DNA from: Clostridium massiliamazoniense
GTDB lineage: Bacteria > Bacillota > Clostridia > Clostridiales > Clostridiaceae
Assembly (NCBI RefSeq): GCF_001403635.1
Contig: NZ_LN879468.1
Span: 124,001-188,000 of the forward strand
Reading direction: 5' to 3'
DNA: 64,000 nucleotides
A model generated the notes under the pieces. That model saw only the letters and a program-made list of their open reading frames with translations, was not told where the DNA came from and did no database searches. The position numbers were made by a program, and so were the translations under genes. Positions 27,707-37,188 of the stretch are shown here, piece by piece (within the stretch, counting starts at the first letter, position 1; each line of letters opens with the position of its first letter).

Positions 27707-27835
27707 AGTTGTTGACTAGTGCTTGTAATATCCAAATTCCCCATAAGTTTGAGATAAACAAACACATGTCACTAGATAACTTCTACTAGAATTCAGCTAG
27801 AGTTAAAACTCTATTTGAATTAAGTTTTAGTTTAT
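27707..27835. repeat. dispersed repeat, family B
   Basis: About 130 bp: GACTAGTGCTTGTAATA, then a degenerate first hairpin, AAACAAACACA, CTAGATAAC, and a second hairpin AATTCAGCTAGAGTT / AACTCTATTTGAATT, ending AAGTTTTAGTTTA. It occupies most of the region between divergent pssA and the lipid kinase; the rest of 27664-28016 is AT-rich without a gene. Confidence 0.7.
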
Positions 27836-28016
27836 TTAGTATTTTTATAAAGAACAAAATATTCCTAAATCATGGGAAATAACTATTTAAATTATAACAG
27901 TAAGCTATAGGGGTGTAAAGTCGACAATAACAAAAATAAATGATATAATTTTAAATATTAAGTTACTGTAAAAATTTTGAGTTAAAGTTAAATAAATGTT
28001 TAAAGTTGGAGGAATA

Positions 28017-28898
28017 ATGAATAAGAAGGTAAAATTTATTTATAACCCCTACTCGGGAGAACATTCCATAGTGAAAAAGTTAGATACAGTTATAACTATG
28101 CATCAAGAAAAAAACTTAACTATAGTACCCTATTCCATTGTTAAAGGTGAAGGAGTAGAAAAGGCCTTAGAAGATATTGATGAGAGTTATGAGTATATAT
28201 TATTAGCTGGTGGAGATGGCACAATTGATTCTGTAGTTAATACAATAAAGGCTAAAAATATAAATTTACCTATAGGGATTCTTCCTGTAGGAACAGCAAA
28301 TGATTTTGCAAAATTTTTAGGACTTCCAAGTGATATTGAAAGTTGTTTGAGTAAAATACTTGAATTAAAACCAAAAAATGTTGATTTGGGTAAGGTAAAT
28401 GATAAATATTTTATTAATGTTTTGTCAACAGGGTTATTTACTGATATATCACAAAAAACAGAAGAACATTTAAAGAACAGTATAGGTAAATTAGCTTATT
28501 ATATTAAAGGTATAGAAGAATTACACAAATTTAGAAAAATATCAGTTAAGGTAACTACATCAGAAAAGGTTTATGATGATCCTATATATTTAATGCTTGT
28601 TTTTAATGGAAGAACAGCGGGGAATTTTAACTTAGCAACTATGGCTGAAGTTGATGATGGATTATTAGATGTTGTAATATTTAAAGCTTTTAATATCCCT
28701 GGTATTGTACCAATATTTATAAATATACTACGTGGAGAACATTTAGAGGATCCTAGAATAGAATTTTTCAAAACAGATAGGCTTTTAATTGAAACTAATG
28801 AAGATATAGTTTCTGATATAGATGGAGAAAAAGGTCCAGATTTTCCTCTAGAGGTTAAATGTATTAAATCAGCAATACAAGTTTTAGGAATAAAATAG
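28017..28898 (+). CDS. YegS/DagK-family lipid kinase
   Basis: Soluble kinase of 294 residues of the diacylglycerol/lipid kinase catalytic family. The nucleotide-binding motif GGDGTIDSVVN is near residue 70, followed by GILPVGTANDFAKFLGLP; the conserved IDGE is near the C-terminus (SDIDGEKGPDFPLEV). It phosphorylates diacylglycerol or a related lipid; the exact substrate is not determined by sequence. ATG 28017 has GGAGG 6 bases upstream and is preferred over ATG 27996. It stands opposite pssA, another lipid gene. Confidence 0.88.
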   Translation: MNKKVKFIYNPYSGEHSIVKKLDTVITMHQEKNLTIVPYSIVKGEGVEKALEDIDESYEYILLAGGDGTIDSVVNTIKAKNINLPIGILPVGTANDFAKFLGLPSDIESCLSKILELKPKNVDLGKVNDKYFINVLSTGLFTDISQKTEEHLKNSIGKLAYYIKGIEELHKFRKISVKVTTSEKVYDDPIYLMLVFNGRTAGNFNLATMAEVDDGLLDVVIFKAFNIPGIVPIFINILRGEHLEDPRIEFFKTDRLLIETNEDIVSDIDGEKGPDFPLEVKCIKSAIQVLGIK

Positions 28899-28950
28899 AG
28901 ACATAATTAATAATTATAATTAACAGTAATTATATATGGAGTGATTTAGA

Positions 28951-29601
28951 ATGATTAATTCGATATTTTACTACATTTTATTGTTTATTATAATTATTTT
29001 TTATTGCATAAATTTAATAAATAATATTAAGAAGTCACCTAAAAGAGTAAAGTTGTTATTTAGCATTTTAATGATTTTAGCTATAATAAAGAACATAACT
29101 ATAGTAATGGTAAGTCTTTTCAAAGATCCATCACATATAAATATTTTTAAAACTTTATGTTTTTCAGATTTATTTTATGTTCCAGCTCTATTAATAGTAG
29201 TTTTTTATATATTTTGGAGAAATAATGATTTTAACTTTAATTTTATAATGGTGGAAGTAGTAATAATGTTTATAGGATATATTTTATTAATGTTTAGCTT
29301 AAGCTTTAGGTTTATAGTGTTTTTAAATTATGGATATGCCATAGAAGCTACCCAACATATATTTAATCTAATTTTTATTTTTATGATGATATATTTATTA
29401 GTTCGAGTTTTGTTTTCTAAAAAGTGTATTAGAACAAATCATAGAGGCATAGGATCTATAGTAATTGTATTAATAGCTTATATAATAGAATATTCGATGG
29501 GGATGTGCAATTTTACATTCTATCCTTATACATTGATTGCAGAAATTTTATTGTTATTCATAGTCAATTTTAGTATAAATAGTTTTGTAGAGTGTTATTG
29601 A
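28951..29601 (+). CDS. uncharacterised six-helix membrane protein
   Basis: I do not recognise the family. 216 residues, about six or seven hydrophobic helices, few charged residues between them (for example NNIKKSPKRVK after helix 1). No catalytic motif visible. Start ATG 28951 with GGAGTGA upstream, 52 bp after the lipid kinase, so possibly co-transcribed. A terminator follows. Confidence 0.6.
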   Translation: MINSIFYYILLFIIIIFYCINLINNIKKSPKRVKLLFSILMILAIIKNITIVMVSLFKDPSHINIFKTLCFSDLFYVPALLIVVFYIFWRNNDFNFNFIMVEVVIMFIGYILLMFSLSFRFIVFLNYGYAIEATQHIFNLIFIFMMIYLLVRVLFSKKCIRTNHRGIGSIVIVLIAYIIEYSMGMCNFTFYPYTLIAEILLLFIVNFSINSFVECY

Positions 29602-29776
29602 TAATAAAAGTAAATTTTATATATTAAATTTTTAGATTATTTATGAATTTTTGATAAATTTTAAAATTTAATTTATTAAATATAAAATTTTAATAAAAAT
29701 TATCATAAAATTAACTAATATTTAAAAGTTTTATCATAAAATATAAATATATAACCATATAACCAGTTTAATGATT

Positions 29777-29820
29777 GGGTTGTATCTAAGTTTATTTTGA
29801 TACAATCCTTTTATTTTTTT
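29777..29820 (+). terminator. intrinsic terminator
   Basis: GGGTTGTATC / GATACAATCC stem followed by TTTTATTTTTTT. Confidence 0.75.
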
Positions 29821-29874
29821 AAATTAAGGAAATCCTATAAAGTAAAAGTTGTAATAGAAGGGAAGTGATTACTT

Positions 29875-31134
29875 ATGAATAGATTAACATTTTTTCTTTA
29901 TAGTTCTATTTTAAATAATAATATATATGATGAATTTGATGAAAATATAGGAGTATTAAAGGATATTTATGTTACTTCCGAAGGAAATTATTTAAAGATA
30001 ATTGGATATAAAGTAAAAAAAGATGGGGTTATGTTAGACTTAGAATTTAAAAAAATAGATTTTTATCAAAAAGATAATGGTAAAATAAAAATAGAAACAG
30101 TTGGAAGTAGTGAAATATTACCAACTAATTATAGTTATTTACTTACTAAACATATACTAGATAAAAAAATAGTTGATATAGATGGGAAAAAAGTTGTAAA
30201 TGTGGAGGATATAAGAATAGCAGAGGTTTCAGCAGAATATAGAGTTATAGCTGTGGAAACTGGGAAATATGTAAAGTTTAGAAAAAAAGGATTAGAAACT
30301 GTTGGGAAATTTTTATCAAATATATTTAAGGATGATTTTGAAGAAAGAGTTATAATGTGGGATAAAGTTGAATCTGTTGAAACAGCTAATGAAAGTTTAC
30401 AGATATCAGTTCCTTATAAAAAATTACAAACTCTTCATCCAGCAGATTTAGCAGATATATTAGAGGAATTAGATGTCGCTAATAGAAATAAGGTTTTTAG
30501 GAGTTTAGATGAAGATTTAGCAGCAGAAACTTTAGAAGAAATAGATTCAAAGGTTCAAGAAAGTATAATAAAGAATTTATCTGAAGTTAGAACAGCAGAA
30601 CTCTTTGAAAATATACCTAATGATGAAATTGCAGATATGTTAGATGAATTATCTGAGGATGAAAGAGATAGAATATTAACTAATTTAGAAAGTGATGATG
30701 CCGAAGAAGTAAGAGAACTTATGTCTTATAAAGAGGAGACAGCTGGAAGTATAATGAATAAGGATTTTGTAGCATTTAATTATTCAGCTATTACTATAGG
30801 AGAAGTTATAAATGTTCTTAAGGAAACTAAACCTGATGAAGAAGCTATTTATTCTATTTATATAACAGATGAAGATGAAAAAATAAAAGGTGTAGTTAAA
30901 TTTTCAGATTTAATTTTACAAGATAACAATTGTAAGTTAGAAGATATAATGAATAAAAATCCAATTTATATAAATATAAATGATCATATGTCAGAGGCAG
31001 CAGAAGTTATAGCTAAGTATGATTTAATGTCCGTTCCTGTAGTTGATGATGAAGAAAAAATTAGAGGAATTGTCATTATATATGATATAATAGATGAAAT
31101 TTTTATGCCAACACACAGAAAAAAAATTAAATAA
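29875..31134 (+). CDS. MgtE-like N domain plus CBS pair, without channel domain
   Basis: Soluble protein of 419 residues. Part 1 (about 1-170) is beta-rich and PRC-barrel-like (LKDIYVTSEGNYLKIIGY; KKVVNVEDIRI). Part 2 (about 185-280) is the helical superhelix of MgtE magnesium channels (LHPADLADILEEL...AAETLEEID...NDEIADMLDELSEDER). Part 3 (about 285-415) is a CBS pair (AGSIMNKDFVAF; MNKNPIYININDHMSEAAEVI). The five-helix MgtE pore is absent; the protein ends right after the second CBS domain. It is likely a Mg2+ or nucleotide sensing protein, not a transporter. Start ATG 29875 behind GGAAGTGAT. Confidence 0.85.
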   Translation: MNRLTFFLYSSILNNNIYDEFDENIGVLKDIYVTSEGNYLKIIGYKVKKDGVMLDLEFKKIDFYQKDNGKIKIETVGSSEILPTNYSYLLTKHILDKKIVDIDGKKVVNVEDIRIAEVSAEYRVIAVETGKYVKFRKKGLETVGKFLSNIFKDDFEERVIMWDKVESVETANESLQISVPYKKLQTLHPADLADILEELDVANRNKVFRSLDEDLAAETLEEIDSKVQESIIKNLSEVRTAELFENIPNDEIADMLDELSEDERDRILTNLESDDAEEVRELMSYKEETAGSIMNKDFVAFNYSAITIGEVINVLKETKPDEEAIYSIYITDEDEKIKGVVKFSDLILQDNNCKLEDIMNKNPIYININDHMSEAAEVIAKYDLMSVPVVDDEEKIRGIVIIYDIIDEIFMPTHRKKIK

Positions 31135-31259
31135 ATAAAATTTATAAAAAAGAGTTGCAATTTTTCTAGAAAAGCATATAATTAAATTAAAGTTACTAAT
31201 CCTTATCGAGTTAGTAGGGATTGAGATTTTTGGTATTAATAATAGGATATATTATATAA

Positions 31260-31511
31260 ATACAATGAAAAAGTAAAGTAACATAAAGGATGGTTACAGA
31301 GAGAAAGGAAGGCTGAGAACCTTTTACCTTTAATTTATGCGAAGTGCGCTTTGGAGTAGAAACCCAAAATTTAAGTAGGGTTATTCGGTATCAACCGTTA
31401 TATTGATAGGGTATTTTTATGTGCCTAAATGAGTGGAACAGTTGTGTTCAAGTAGAGTGGAACCGCGATTTATATCGTCTCTAATTTTTTAAATTAGAGA
31501 CGTTTTTTTTA
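31260..31511 (+). ncRNA. T-box leader (probably cysteine) with terminator, controlling cysK-cysE
   Basis: Typical T-box elements in order. The Stem I region has AGAGAGAAAGGAAGGCTGAGAA... (about 31297-31320) and the specifier area GAAGTGCGCTTTGGAG (about 31340-31355), where TGC would be a cysteine codon. The 14-base T-box AGAGTGGAACCGCG is at 31454-31467. The competing terminator is CGTCTCTAATTT / AAATTAGAGACG (31476-31502) with eight T. Uncharged tRNA binding would stabilise the antiterminator and turn on the cysteine synthesis genes. The exact specifier register was read by eye. Confidence 0.9.
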
Positions 31512-31548
31512 TACTAAAATTTAGATTTTAAACTTAGGAGGGAATATT

Positions 31549-32457
31549 ATGTTATATAATAATGTATTAGATTTAATAGGAAATACACCATTAGTAAAGA
31601 TGAATTCCATAGAAGGAAAAGATTTAGCAGAAGTATATGTAAAATTAGAAAAATTCAATCCAGGTGGGAGTGTTAAGGATAGAGCAGCTCTTGGGATGAT
31701 CGAAAAAGCAGAGCAAGAAGGTAAATTAAAAGAAGGAAGTGTAATAATAGAGCCAACTAGTGGTAATACAGGAATAGGTATTGCTATGATTGGTAAATTA
31801 AAAGGATATAAAGTTATAATTGTAATGCCAGAAACTATGAGCAAGGAAAGAAGAGATGCAATAAAATCCTATGGAGCTGAGCTTATATTAACAGAAGGTT
31901 CTAAAGGAACAAAGGGAGCTATTGAAAAAGCAGAAGCTCTAGCTAATGAAAATGGTTATTTCATGCCACAACAATTTATGAATAAAGCAAATGCAGAAAA
32001 GCACTATAAAACAACAGCAGAAGAAATTTTTAAAGATTTAAAAGATGTTGATGTTTTAGTGGCAGGTGTTGGTACTGGTGGAACTATTACAGGAGTAGGT
32101 AGTAGATTAAAAGAGCTTAATCCAAATATAAAAGTAATTGCTGTAGAGCCAGAAAAATCTGCTGTTTTATCAGGAGAACAACCAGGAGCACATAAAATTC
32201 AAGGAATAGGAGCGGGATTTATTCCAGATTTATATAATAGTAATATAGTAGATTCAATTATGAAAATAAGTGATGAGGAAGCTTATGAAGGTGCAAGATA
32301 TTATGCTAAAGAAGAAGGTGTACTTGTTGGAATATCATCTGGTGCAGCTATTTATGGAGCATTAAAAGTAGCAAAAGAATTAGGAAAAGGGAAAAAAATA
32401 GTTGCTATTGCACCAGATGGGGGAGAAAAATATTTTTCTGTAGGATTATATGAATAA
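31549..32457 (+). CDS. cysK: cysteine synthase A (O-acetylserine thiol-lyase)
   Basis: PLP enzyme that makes cysteine from O-acetylserine and sulfide. 302 residues, normal for the family. The PLP lysine is in FNPGGSVKDRAAL (about residue 44), the substrate loop in PTSGNTGIGIA, and the phosphate-binding glycines in VGTGGTITGVG. It ends with APDGGEKYFSVGLY. AGGAGG before the ATG. It is preceded by the T-box leader and followed after 21 bp by cysE. Confidence 0.96.
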   Translation: MLYNNVLDLIGNTPLVKMNSIEGKDLAEVYVKLEKFNPGGSVKDRAALGMIEKAEQEGKLKEGSVIIEPTSGNTGIGIAMIGKLKGYKVIIVMPETMSKERRDAIKSYGAELILTEGSKGTKGAIEKAEALANENGYFMPQQFMNKANAEKHYKTTAEEIFKDLKDVDVLVAGVGTGGTITGVGSRLKELNPNIKVIAVEPEKSAVLSGEQPGAHKIQGIGAGFIPDLYNSNIVDSIMKISDEEAYEGARYYAKEEGVLVGISSGAAIYGALKVAKELGKGKKIVAIAPDGGEKYFSVGLYE

Positions 32458-32478
32458 TAAAAACTGGGATGTGATAGT

Positions 32479-33057
32479 ATGTTTAAACATTTAAGAGAAA
32501 ATATAAATAGTGTACTAAAGAATGATCCGGCAGCAAAAAGTTCCTTAGAAGTATTATTACTATATCCAGGAATTCATGCATTGATTTTATATAGACCAGC
32601 ACATTATTTATATACTAAAAAGAGATATTTTTTAGCTAGACTTATTTCTCAATTTGCAAGAGCATTAACAGGAATCGAAATACATCCCGGAGCTAAAATT
32701 GGTAAAGGGTTATTTATAGATCATGGAATGGGAGTAGTAATTGGGGAAACAGCTGAAATAGGAGATAATGTTACTATATATCATCAAGTAACTTTAGGTG
32801 GAACTGGAAAAGATAAAGGAAAAAGGCACCCAACTATAGGTAATAATGTTGTAATAGGAACAGGCGCAAAAGTATTAGGTCCTATTACAATAGGAGATAA
32901 TGTTAAGATAGGTGCTAATTCAGTTGTATTAAAAGATATGGATGAAGGAGCTACAGCTGTAGGAATACCAGCAGTAGATAAAAATAAATCGAAGCAAAAA
33001 GTAATTGAAATCGAAAATTATAAAGGTAAAAATATTTATAATAATATGATAATTTAA
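32479..33057 (+). CDS. cysE: serine O-acetyltransferase
   Basis: Makes O-acetylserine, the CysK substrate. 192 residues. The N-terminal helical part is followed by a left-handed beta-helix of hexapeptide repeats with the catalytic sequence [23 protein letters not shown] and the acetyl-CoA loop [27 protein letters not shown]. It lies in one operon with cysK under the T-box. The stop is immediately followed by a family B repeat. Confidence 0.95.
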   Translation: MFKHLRENINSVLKNDPAAKSSLEVLLLYPGIHALILYRPAHYLYTKKRYFLARLISQFARALTGIEIHPGAKIGKGLFIDHGMGVVIGETAEIGDNVTIYHQVTLGGTGKDKGKRHPTIGNNVVIGTGAKVLGPITIGDNVKIGANSVVLKDMDEGATAVGIPAVDKNKSKQKVIEIENYKGKNIYNNMII

Positions 33058-33188
33058 TAAACGTAGACTTAATTCAGGTGGAGTTTTGACTCCAGCTGAA
33101 TGCATAGTCAAACTTATCTAGAAACGTGAGGCTGTTTGTCTCCTACTTATAGAAGATAGGAGTATTACAGCCTCTAGCTATCAGATAA
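33057..33188. repeat. dispersed repeat, family B
   Basis: About 130 bp with two hairpins: TTCAGGTGGAGT / ACTCCAGCTGAA, and GAGGCTGTTTGTCTCCTA... / TAGGAG...ACAGCCTC. Ends AACGTAGACTTAA and AGCTATCAGATAA. Close to the copies at 37008 and 50791. Confidence 0.85.
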
Positions 33189-33215
33189 AATTTTAGGTGA
33201 GAACCCTAAATAAAA

Positions 33216-33275
33216 GGGAGGATGTATCAAATTACAGATATATCCTCTCTAATTTTTAGTTAACTATATAGGTTC
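33216..33275 (+). repeat. dispersed palindromic repeat, family A, short copy
   Basis: GAGGATGTATC / GATATATCCTC hairpin, followed by AACTATATAGGTTCA as in the 4605 copy. It sits 28 bp after the family B copy, so the two families are side by side. The rest of the gap to 33397 holds another degenerate family B fragment (GATTCTAGCTGAATTTTGA, about 33338). Confidence 0.65.
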
Positions 33276-33397
33276 ACAAAAATATAGAACTTTAAAAGAT
33301 ATTTGATATAATAAGATTTAATATGAAATAGAGCTTTGATTCTAGCTGAATTTTGATGGTTCTTATCTTTAGATAAATTAAAAAGTAAGAGGTTTTT

Positions 33398-34399
33398 ATG
33401 TTGAAAAATGAGTTAATTGAATTTTGTAAAACTCTAGGATTAGACGTTGTGGGGTTTACTAAATGTAGAGTTTTTGAAGAACTTAGAGATTTTTATGAAT
33501 TTAGAAAAAACAATAATCTTGAAAATGAGTTTGAAGAAAGTGATATTGAGAAGAGAATTAATCCGATGCATTATATGGAGGAAGGGAAGACTATAATATC
33601 TATAGCATTTCCTTATTTTCATGGAAATGATTTTTTAGGAAATGGATTTTCACTTTACACTATGGGAAGTGATTATCATCACGTTGTTGGTGCTTATTTA
33701 AAAAAAATATGTGATTTTATTGAAGAGCAAGGTGGCAAGGCACTTCATTTTGTAGATAGTAATACTTTACCAGAAAGATATATTGCTTATTTAAGTGGAA
33801 TTGGATTTATTGGGAAAAATAATATGCTTATAACTAAGAAGTATGGCTCTTATGTTTTTTTAGGTGAGATAATAACAGATTTAGTTATGGAGCCTGATTT
33901 TTCTTATGAAGAAAGAAATTTTTCTCTTATTAATAATTTTAAGGAATGTAAAGAGTGTGAAATATGTTATGTAGAATGTCCAACTAAAGCTATAAATAGA
34001 AATAAGAAAAATTGTAATATATGTATGTCTTATATTACTCAAAAGAAAGATATTGAAGATAAATTTATAAAATTAATGAATGGAAGAATATTTGGATGTG
34101 ATAGCTGTCAAACAAGTTGTCCATATAATGAAAATGTAGAATTTTCTTCAATAGAAGAATTTAAGGCAAAAGATTTTATGTCTTCTATAGATACTAATTC
34201 AATCATATCTTTAACTAATGGGAGTTTTAAGGAAACTTTTAAAACAACTTCATGTGGATGGCGTGGAAAGAATACTTTAATAAGGAATGCATTAATAAGA
34301 CATAGCTTATTTGAGGGAAAAGATATCTCTAATATAAAATTTTCTTCTGAATACATAGAAAAATACAAGATTAGACTTTTATCAATGAATAAACTATAA
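33398..34399 (+). CDS. queG: epoxyqueuosine reductase (QueG)-like iron-sulfur protein
   Basis: Reductase of 333 residues resembling QueG, which removes the epoxide from epoxyqueuosine in tRNA using a corrinoid and two 4Fe-4S clusters. The N-terminal substrate/corrinoid region has LDVVGFTKCR and SDYHHVVGAYL. The first cluster cysteines are in CKECEICYVECPTKAI, further ones in CNICMSY, and the second cluster in CDSCQTSCPYN. WRGKNTLIRNALIRHS matches the short HEAT-like tail. Length is a little under 350-380-residue members. AGAGG before the ATG. Confidence 0.82.
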   Translation: MLKNELIEFCKTLGLDVVGFTKCRVFEELRDFYEFRKNNNLENEFEESDIEKRINPMHYMEEGKTIISIAFPYFHGNDFLGNGFSLYTMGSDYHHVVGAYLKKICDFIEEQGGKALHFVDSNTLPERYIAYLSGIGFIGKNNMLITKKYGSYVFLGEIITDLVMEPDFSYEERNFSLINNFKECKECEICYVECPTKAINRNKKNCNICMSYITQKKDIEDKFIKLMNGRIFGCDSCQTSCPYNENVEFSSIEEFKAKDFMSSIDTNSIISLTNGSFKETFKTTSCGWRGKNTLIRNALIRHSLFEGKDISNIKFSSEYIEKYKIRLLSMNKL

Positions 34400-34586
34400 T
34401 AACTTATGGTATTAGTTATAAAGTAAGAATAAAGGTGTTTTAAATATATTTTAAATTTTGGTAAAAGATATAGTTTGTTGATAAATTTATAATACATATG
34501 ATGTAAAATTATATTATAGAATTAAATATAATGGTATTAAATATATATTTTGTGTATTTTAGTAGAAGAAAGGAGATACCAAATTA

Positions 34587-35288
34587 ATGAAACCTTGGGT
34601 AGCGAAGTTTATTGTTGGACTTCCAGATTTTATATTCAAACCTGTATCAAGATCAATTGTTAGAGGTTTAATAAAGAAACATGCAAATTTAACTATAGAA
34701 GGATTAGAAGATATTATGGGAACAGAAGGACCTATAATATTTATAGGAAACCATTTAAGTAATGCTGATGGGTTACTTGCTTATTATATATTAGAAGAGC
34801 ATTTTGATCCTTATTTTATTGCTGGAGAGAAATTAGACGGTGATACTATGACAAGCATAGGAATGAGACTTGTTAAAAATGTAAAGATTAAGCCTAATTC
34901 AGCAGATAAAGAAGCACTTAAAAGTATAATAAGCAAAGCTAAAGATGGTAATAATATAGTTATATTCCCAGAGGGGACAAGAAGTAGAACCGGGCAGATG
35001 ATAGAAGCTAAAAAAGGAATAACTTTAATAGCAAGAATGAGTAAGGCTAAGGTTATACCATTTGCTATAGTAGGAAGTGAAAATCTTATGCCTATTAATA
35101 AAGATGGGAATATGGGTGCAGAGAAATTCTGTGATGCTGATGTTACCATTAAATTTGGGAAGCCTGTAGAAGTACCTAAAAGGGAAAAAGATGAAGATAG
35201 AGGGGCTTATGAGGAAAAAGTATTAACTACTTATATGAAGTCTATAGCAAATATGCTACCAGAAGAATATAGAGGTTACTACAAATAA
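34587..35288 (+). CDS. plsC: 1-acylglycerol-3-phosphate acyltransferase (PlsC family)
   Basis: Acyltransferase of 233 residues in phospholipid synthesis. Catalytic H-x4-D motif NHLSNAD, substrate-binding motif FPEGTRSRTG and motif VIPFAIVGSENLMP, in the normal order. AAGGAG lies before ATG 34587. 23 bp upstream of nth, so likely co-transcribed. Confidence 0.88.
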   Translation: MKPWVAKFIVGLPDFIFKPVSRSIVRGLIKKHANLTIEGLEDIMGTEGPIIFIGNHLSNADGLLAYYILEEHFDPYFIAGEKLDGDTMTSIGMRLVKNVKIKPNSADKEALKSIISKAKDGNNIVIFPEGTRSRTGQMIEAKKGITLIARMSKAKVIPFAIVGSENLMPINKDGNMGAEKFCDADVTIKFGKPVEVPKREKDEDRGAYEEKVLTTYMKSIANMLPEEYRGYYK

Positions 35289-35311
35289 ACTAAAGAAAAG
35301 GAGCCAATGTA

Positions 35312-35953
35312 ATGAGAGCAAAAACTAAGAGAGTTTTAGAAGAATTGAAAAAGGAATATCCTGATGCAAAATGTGAGTTAAATTATGAAACACCATTTCA
35401 ACTTTTAGTAGCTACTATTATGTCAGCTCAAACAACAGATGTTAAGGTTAATGAAATAACAGATACTCTTTTTGTTGATTATCCTGATTTAGAGAGTTTT
35501 TCTCAAATCTCTCAAGAGGAATTAGAAAATAGAATTAGAACTATAGGGCTTTATAGAAATAAAGCTAAAAATCTTTTAATGATGTGTAAGCAATTAAAGG
35601 AAAATTTTGGTGGAGAAGTGCCACAAACTATGGAAGGTATAAGTTCACTTGCTGGAGCAGGAAGAAAAACAGCTAATGTTGTTCTTTCCAATGCTTTTGG
35701 CGTACCATCTATAGCAGTTGATACCCATGTTTTTAGGGTATCAAATAGAATTGGACTTGCAAATGCAGATAATGTTTTGGATACGGAAATGCAACTTCAA
35801 AAGGAGCTTCCTAAAAAGGAATGGTCATTAACTCACCATTTATTAATATTTCATGGAAGAAGATGTTGTGTTGCTAGAAAACCAAAGTGTTCTTTATGTG
35901 TCATAAATAAAGACTGTAATTATTATAAAGAAATTTTAAAAAGTGAAAAATAA
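35312..35953 (+). CDS. nth: endonuclease III
   Basis: DNA glycosylase/AP lyase of base excision repair, acting on oxidised pyrimidines. 213 residues. The helix-hairpin-helix is near residues 108-125 (ISSLAGAGRKTANVVL) with the catalytic lysine in GRKTANV. The catalytic aspartate is in AVDTHVFRVSNRIGL. The 4Fe-4S cluster cysteines are in CCVARKPKCSLCVINKDC. AAGGAG upstream. A terminator follows. Confidence 0.96.
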   Translation: MRAKTKRVLEELKKEYPDAKCELNYETPFQLLVATIMSAQTTDVKVNEITDTLFVDYPDLESFSQISQEELENRIRTIGLYRNKAKNLLMMCKQLKENFGGEVPQTMEGISSLAGAGRKTANVVLSNAFGVPSIAVDTHVFRVSNRIGLANADNVLDTEMQLQKELPKKEWSLTHHLLIFHGRRCCVARKPKCSLCVINKDCNYYKEILKSEK

Positions 35954-35974
35954 TATAGTAAAATAGTAAATTAG

Positions 35975-36026
35975 AAGCTCTTCATTTCTAAGCAATTGCT
36001 GCAGAGGAAATGTTGGAGCTTTTTTT
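35975..36026 (+). terminator. intrinsic terminator after nth
   Basis: AAGCTC-CATTTCT / AGAGGAAATG-GAGCTT stem followed by a run of T. Confidence 0.75.
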
Positions 36027-36172
36027 CTTTAGGTGAGTAGTTTAAAATAAAGGAATTTCACTTCATATAGTTTACAAAAAGTTTATTCACTTTGGTTTTA
36101 CAATAAATAGAACAAAAGGTATAATTAAGTTGAAATACGTGAAAATGATGCTATATGGAGGATGAGGGGGCT

Positions 36173-36928
36173 ATGTTAAGGAGAAAGAGGTTACTATATG
36201 CATTTGTAATGTGCACTTGCATGTTAGGTTTTGTTGGTTGCGAAAATAACGAGAATATTTCAATGGAACAGAAAAAAAATAATACTTTAATAGTTGATAA
36301 TAGTAATTTAGAGGATTTAGAAGAAAAAGTAGAAGAGAATAGAATAAAAGAAGTAATAAAAAGTGAATATAACGATATTGCAAAATTGGTTAATAAAGAG
36401 TTTAGTTTAGAAAAGGGGTACAAGCCACATGATTTGGTAGTTCCTAATGTTAGACTATATTGTTCAGCCAATGAGGAACGAAGTCATCTTAGATACGAAG
36501 CAGCTGAAGCTTTAGAGGAAATGTTTAAGGCGGCAGATAGTGAAGGTATAGAACTTTATTTAGTAAGTGCATTTAGATCTAGTGGTTATCAAGAAGGATT
36601 ATATAACAATTCTTTAGCAAGAAAAGGACAAGAATATACAGATAGATATATAGCTAAGCCTAATCATAGTGAACATCAAACAGGGTTAGTGGCAGATATA
36701 TCAACTAGAGGAATGAATTTTGAATTAGAACCTCATTTTAGGCATACTGAAGAGGGAAAATGGCTAGCTAATAATGCTCATAAATATGGATTTATACTTA
36801 GATATAAAGAAGGGAGGGAGGATGATACAGGCTATTCTTATGAACCATGGCATTTTAGATATGTAGGAAAGGAATTAAGTGAGTACATATATAAAAATGA
36901 TTTAGTATTAGAAGATTTATATAAGTAA
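36173..36928 (+). CDS. VanY-type D-alanyl-D-alanine carboxypeptidase lipoprotein (M15)
   Basis: Secreted lipoprotein of 251 residues. The signal peptide MLRRKRLLYAFVMC... ends at a lipobox FVG-C near residue 22, followed by an acidic linker and a peptidase M15B domain. Zinc ligands and catalytic residues are seen in SEHQTGLVADIS (His, Asp) and EPWHFRYVG (His). It trims the terminal D-Ala of peptidoglycan stem peptides; a link to glycopeptide resistance is not implied. ATG 36173 is preferred because GAGGGGG lies just upstream and the signal peptide then starts properly; ATG 36155 has no site. Confidence 0.9.
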   Translation: MLRRKRLLYAFVMCTCMLGFVGCENNENISMEQKKNNTLIVDNSNLEDLEEKVEENRIKEVIKSEYNDIAKLVNKEFSLEKGYKPHDLVVPNVRLYCSANEERSHLRYEAAEALEEMFKAADSEGIELYLVSAFRSSGYQEGLYNNSLARKGQEYTDRYIAKPNHSEHQTGLVADISTRGMNFELEPHFRHTEEGKWLANNAHKYGFILRYKEGREDDTGYSYEPWHFRYVGKELSEYIYKNDLVLEDLYK

Positions 36929-36966
36929 TAAAATTAAGATAATTTAAAAGAAAAATTACATATAAC

Positions 36967-36992
36967 AGGGGGGCTGTATCAATCAGCCCCCT
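36967..36992 (+). terminator. GC-rich hairpin after the carboxypeptidase gene
   Basis: AGGGGGGCTG / CAGCCCCCT, the most GC-rich stem in the region, with a weak AATTTATA tail. Confidence 0.65.
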
Positions 36993-37007
36993 AATTTATA
37001 TTACTTT

Positions 37008-37140
37008 TATAAACGTAGACTTAATTCAGGTGGAGTTTTGACTCCATCTGAATGCTTAGTCGCAGTTATCTAGAAGCGTGAGGCTGTTTATCTCCTACTT
37101 ATAGAAGATAGGAGTATTACAGCCTCTAGCTGTCAGATAA
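37008..37140. repeat. dispersed repeat, family B, near-identical to the copy at 50791
   Basis: About 130 bp from AAACGTAGACTTAATTCAGG to AGCTGTCAGATAA. Read on the opposite strand it matches 50791-50920 over its whole length with a single difference seen by eye (CTGTC versus CTATC). A further fragment of the family (CATGACTAGTGCTTGGAATA) follows at about 37153-37185. Confidence 0.88.
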
Positions 37141-37188
37141 ATATATTTATTTCATGACTAGTGCTTGGAATAGTCTAATCTATAGAGT

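Noticed and set aside
33057-33188. Family B repeats as CRISPR or rho-independent terminators only
   Set aside because: No spacer periodicity; copies occur in both orientations, upstream as well as downstream of genes, with conserved ends beyond the hairpins.
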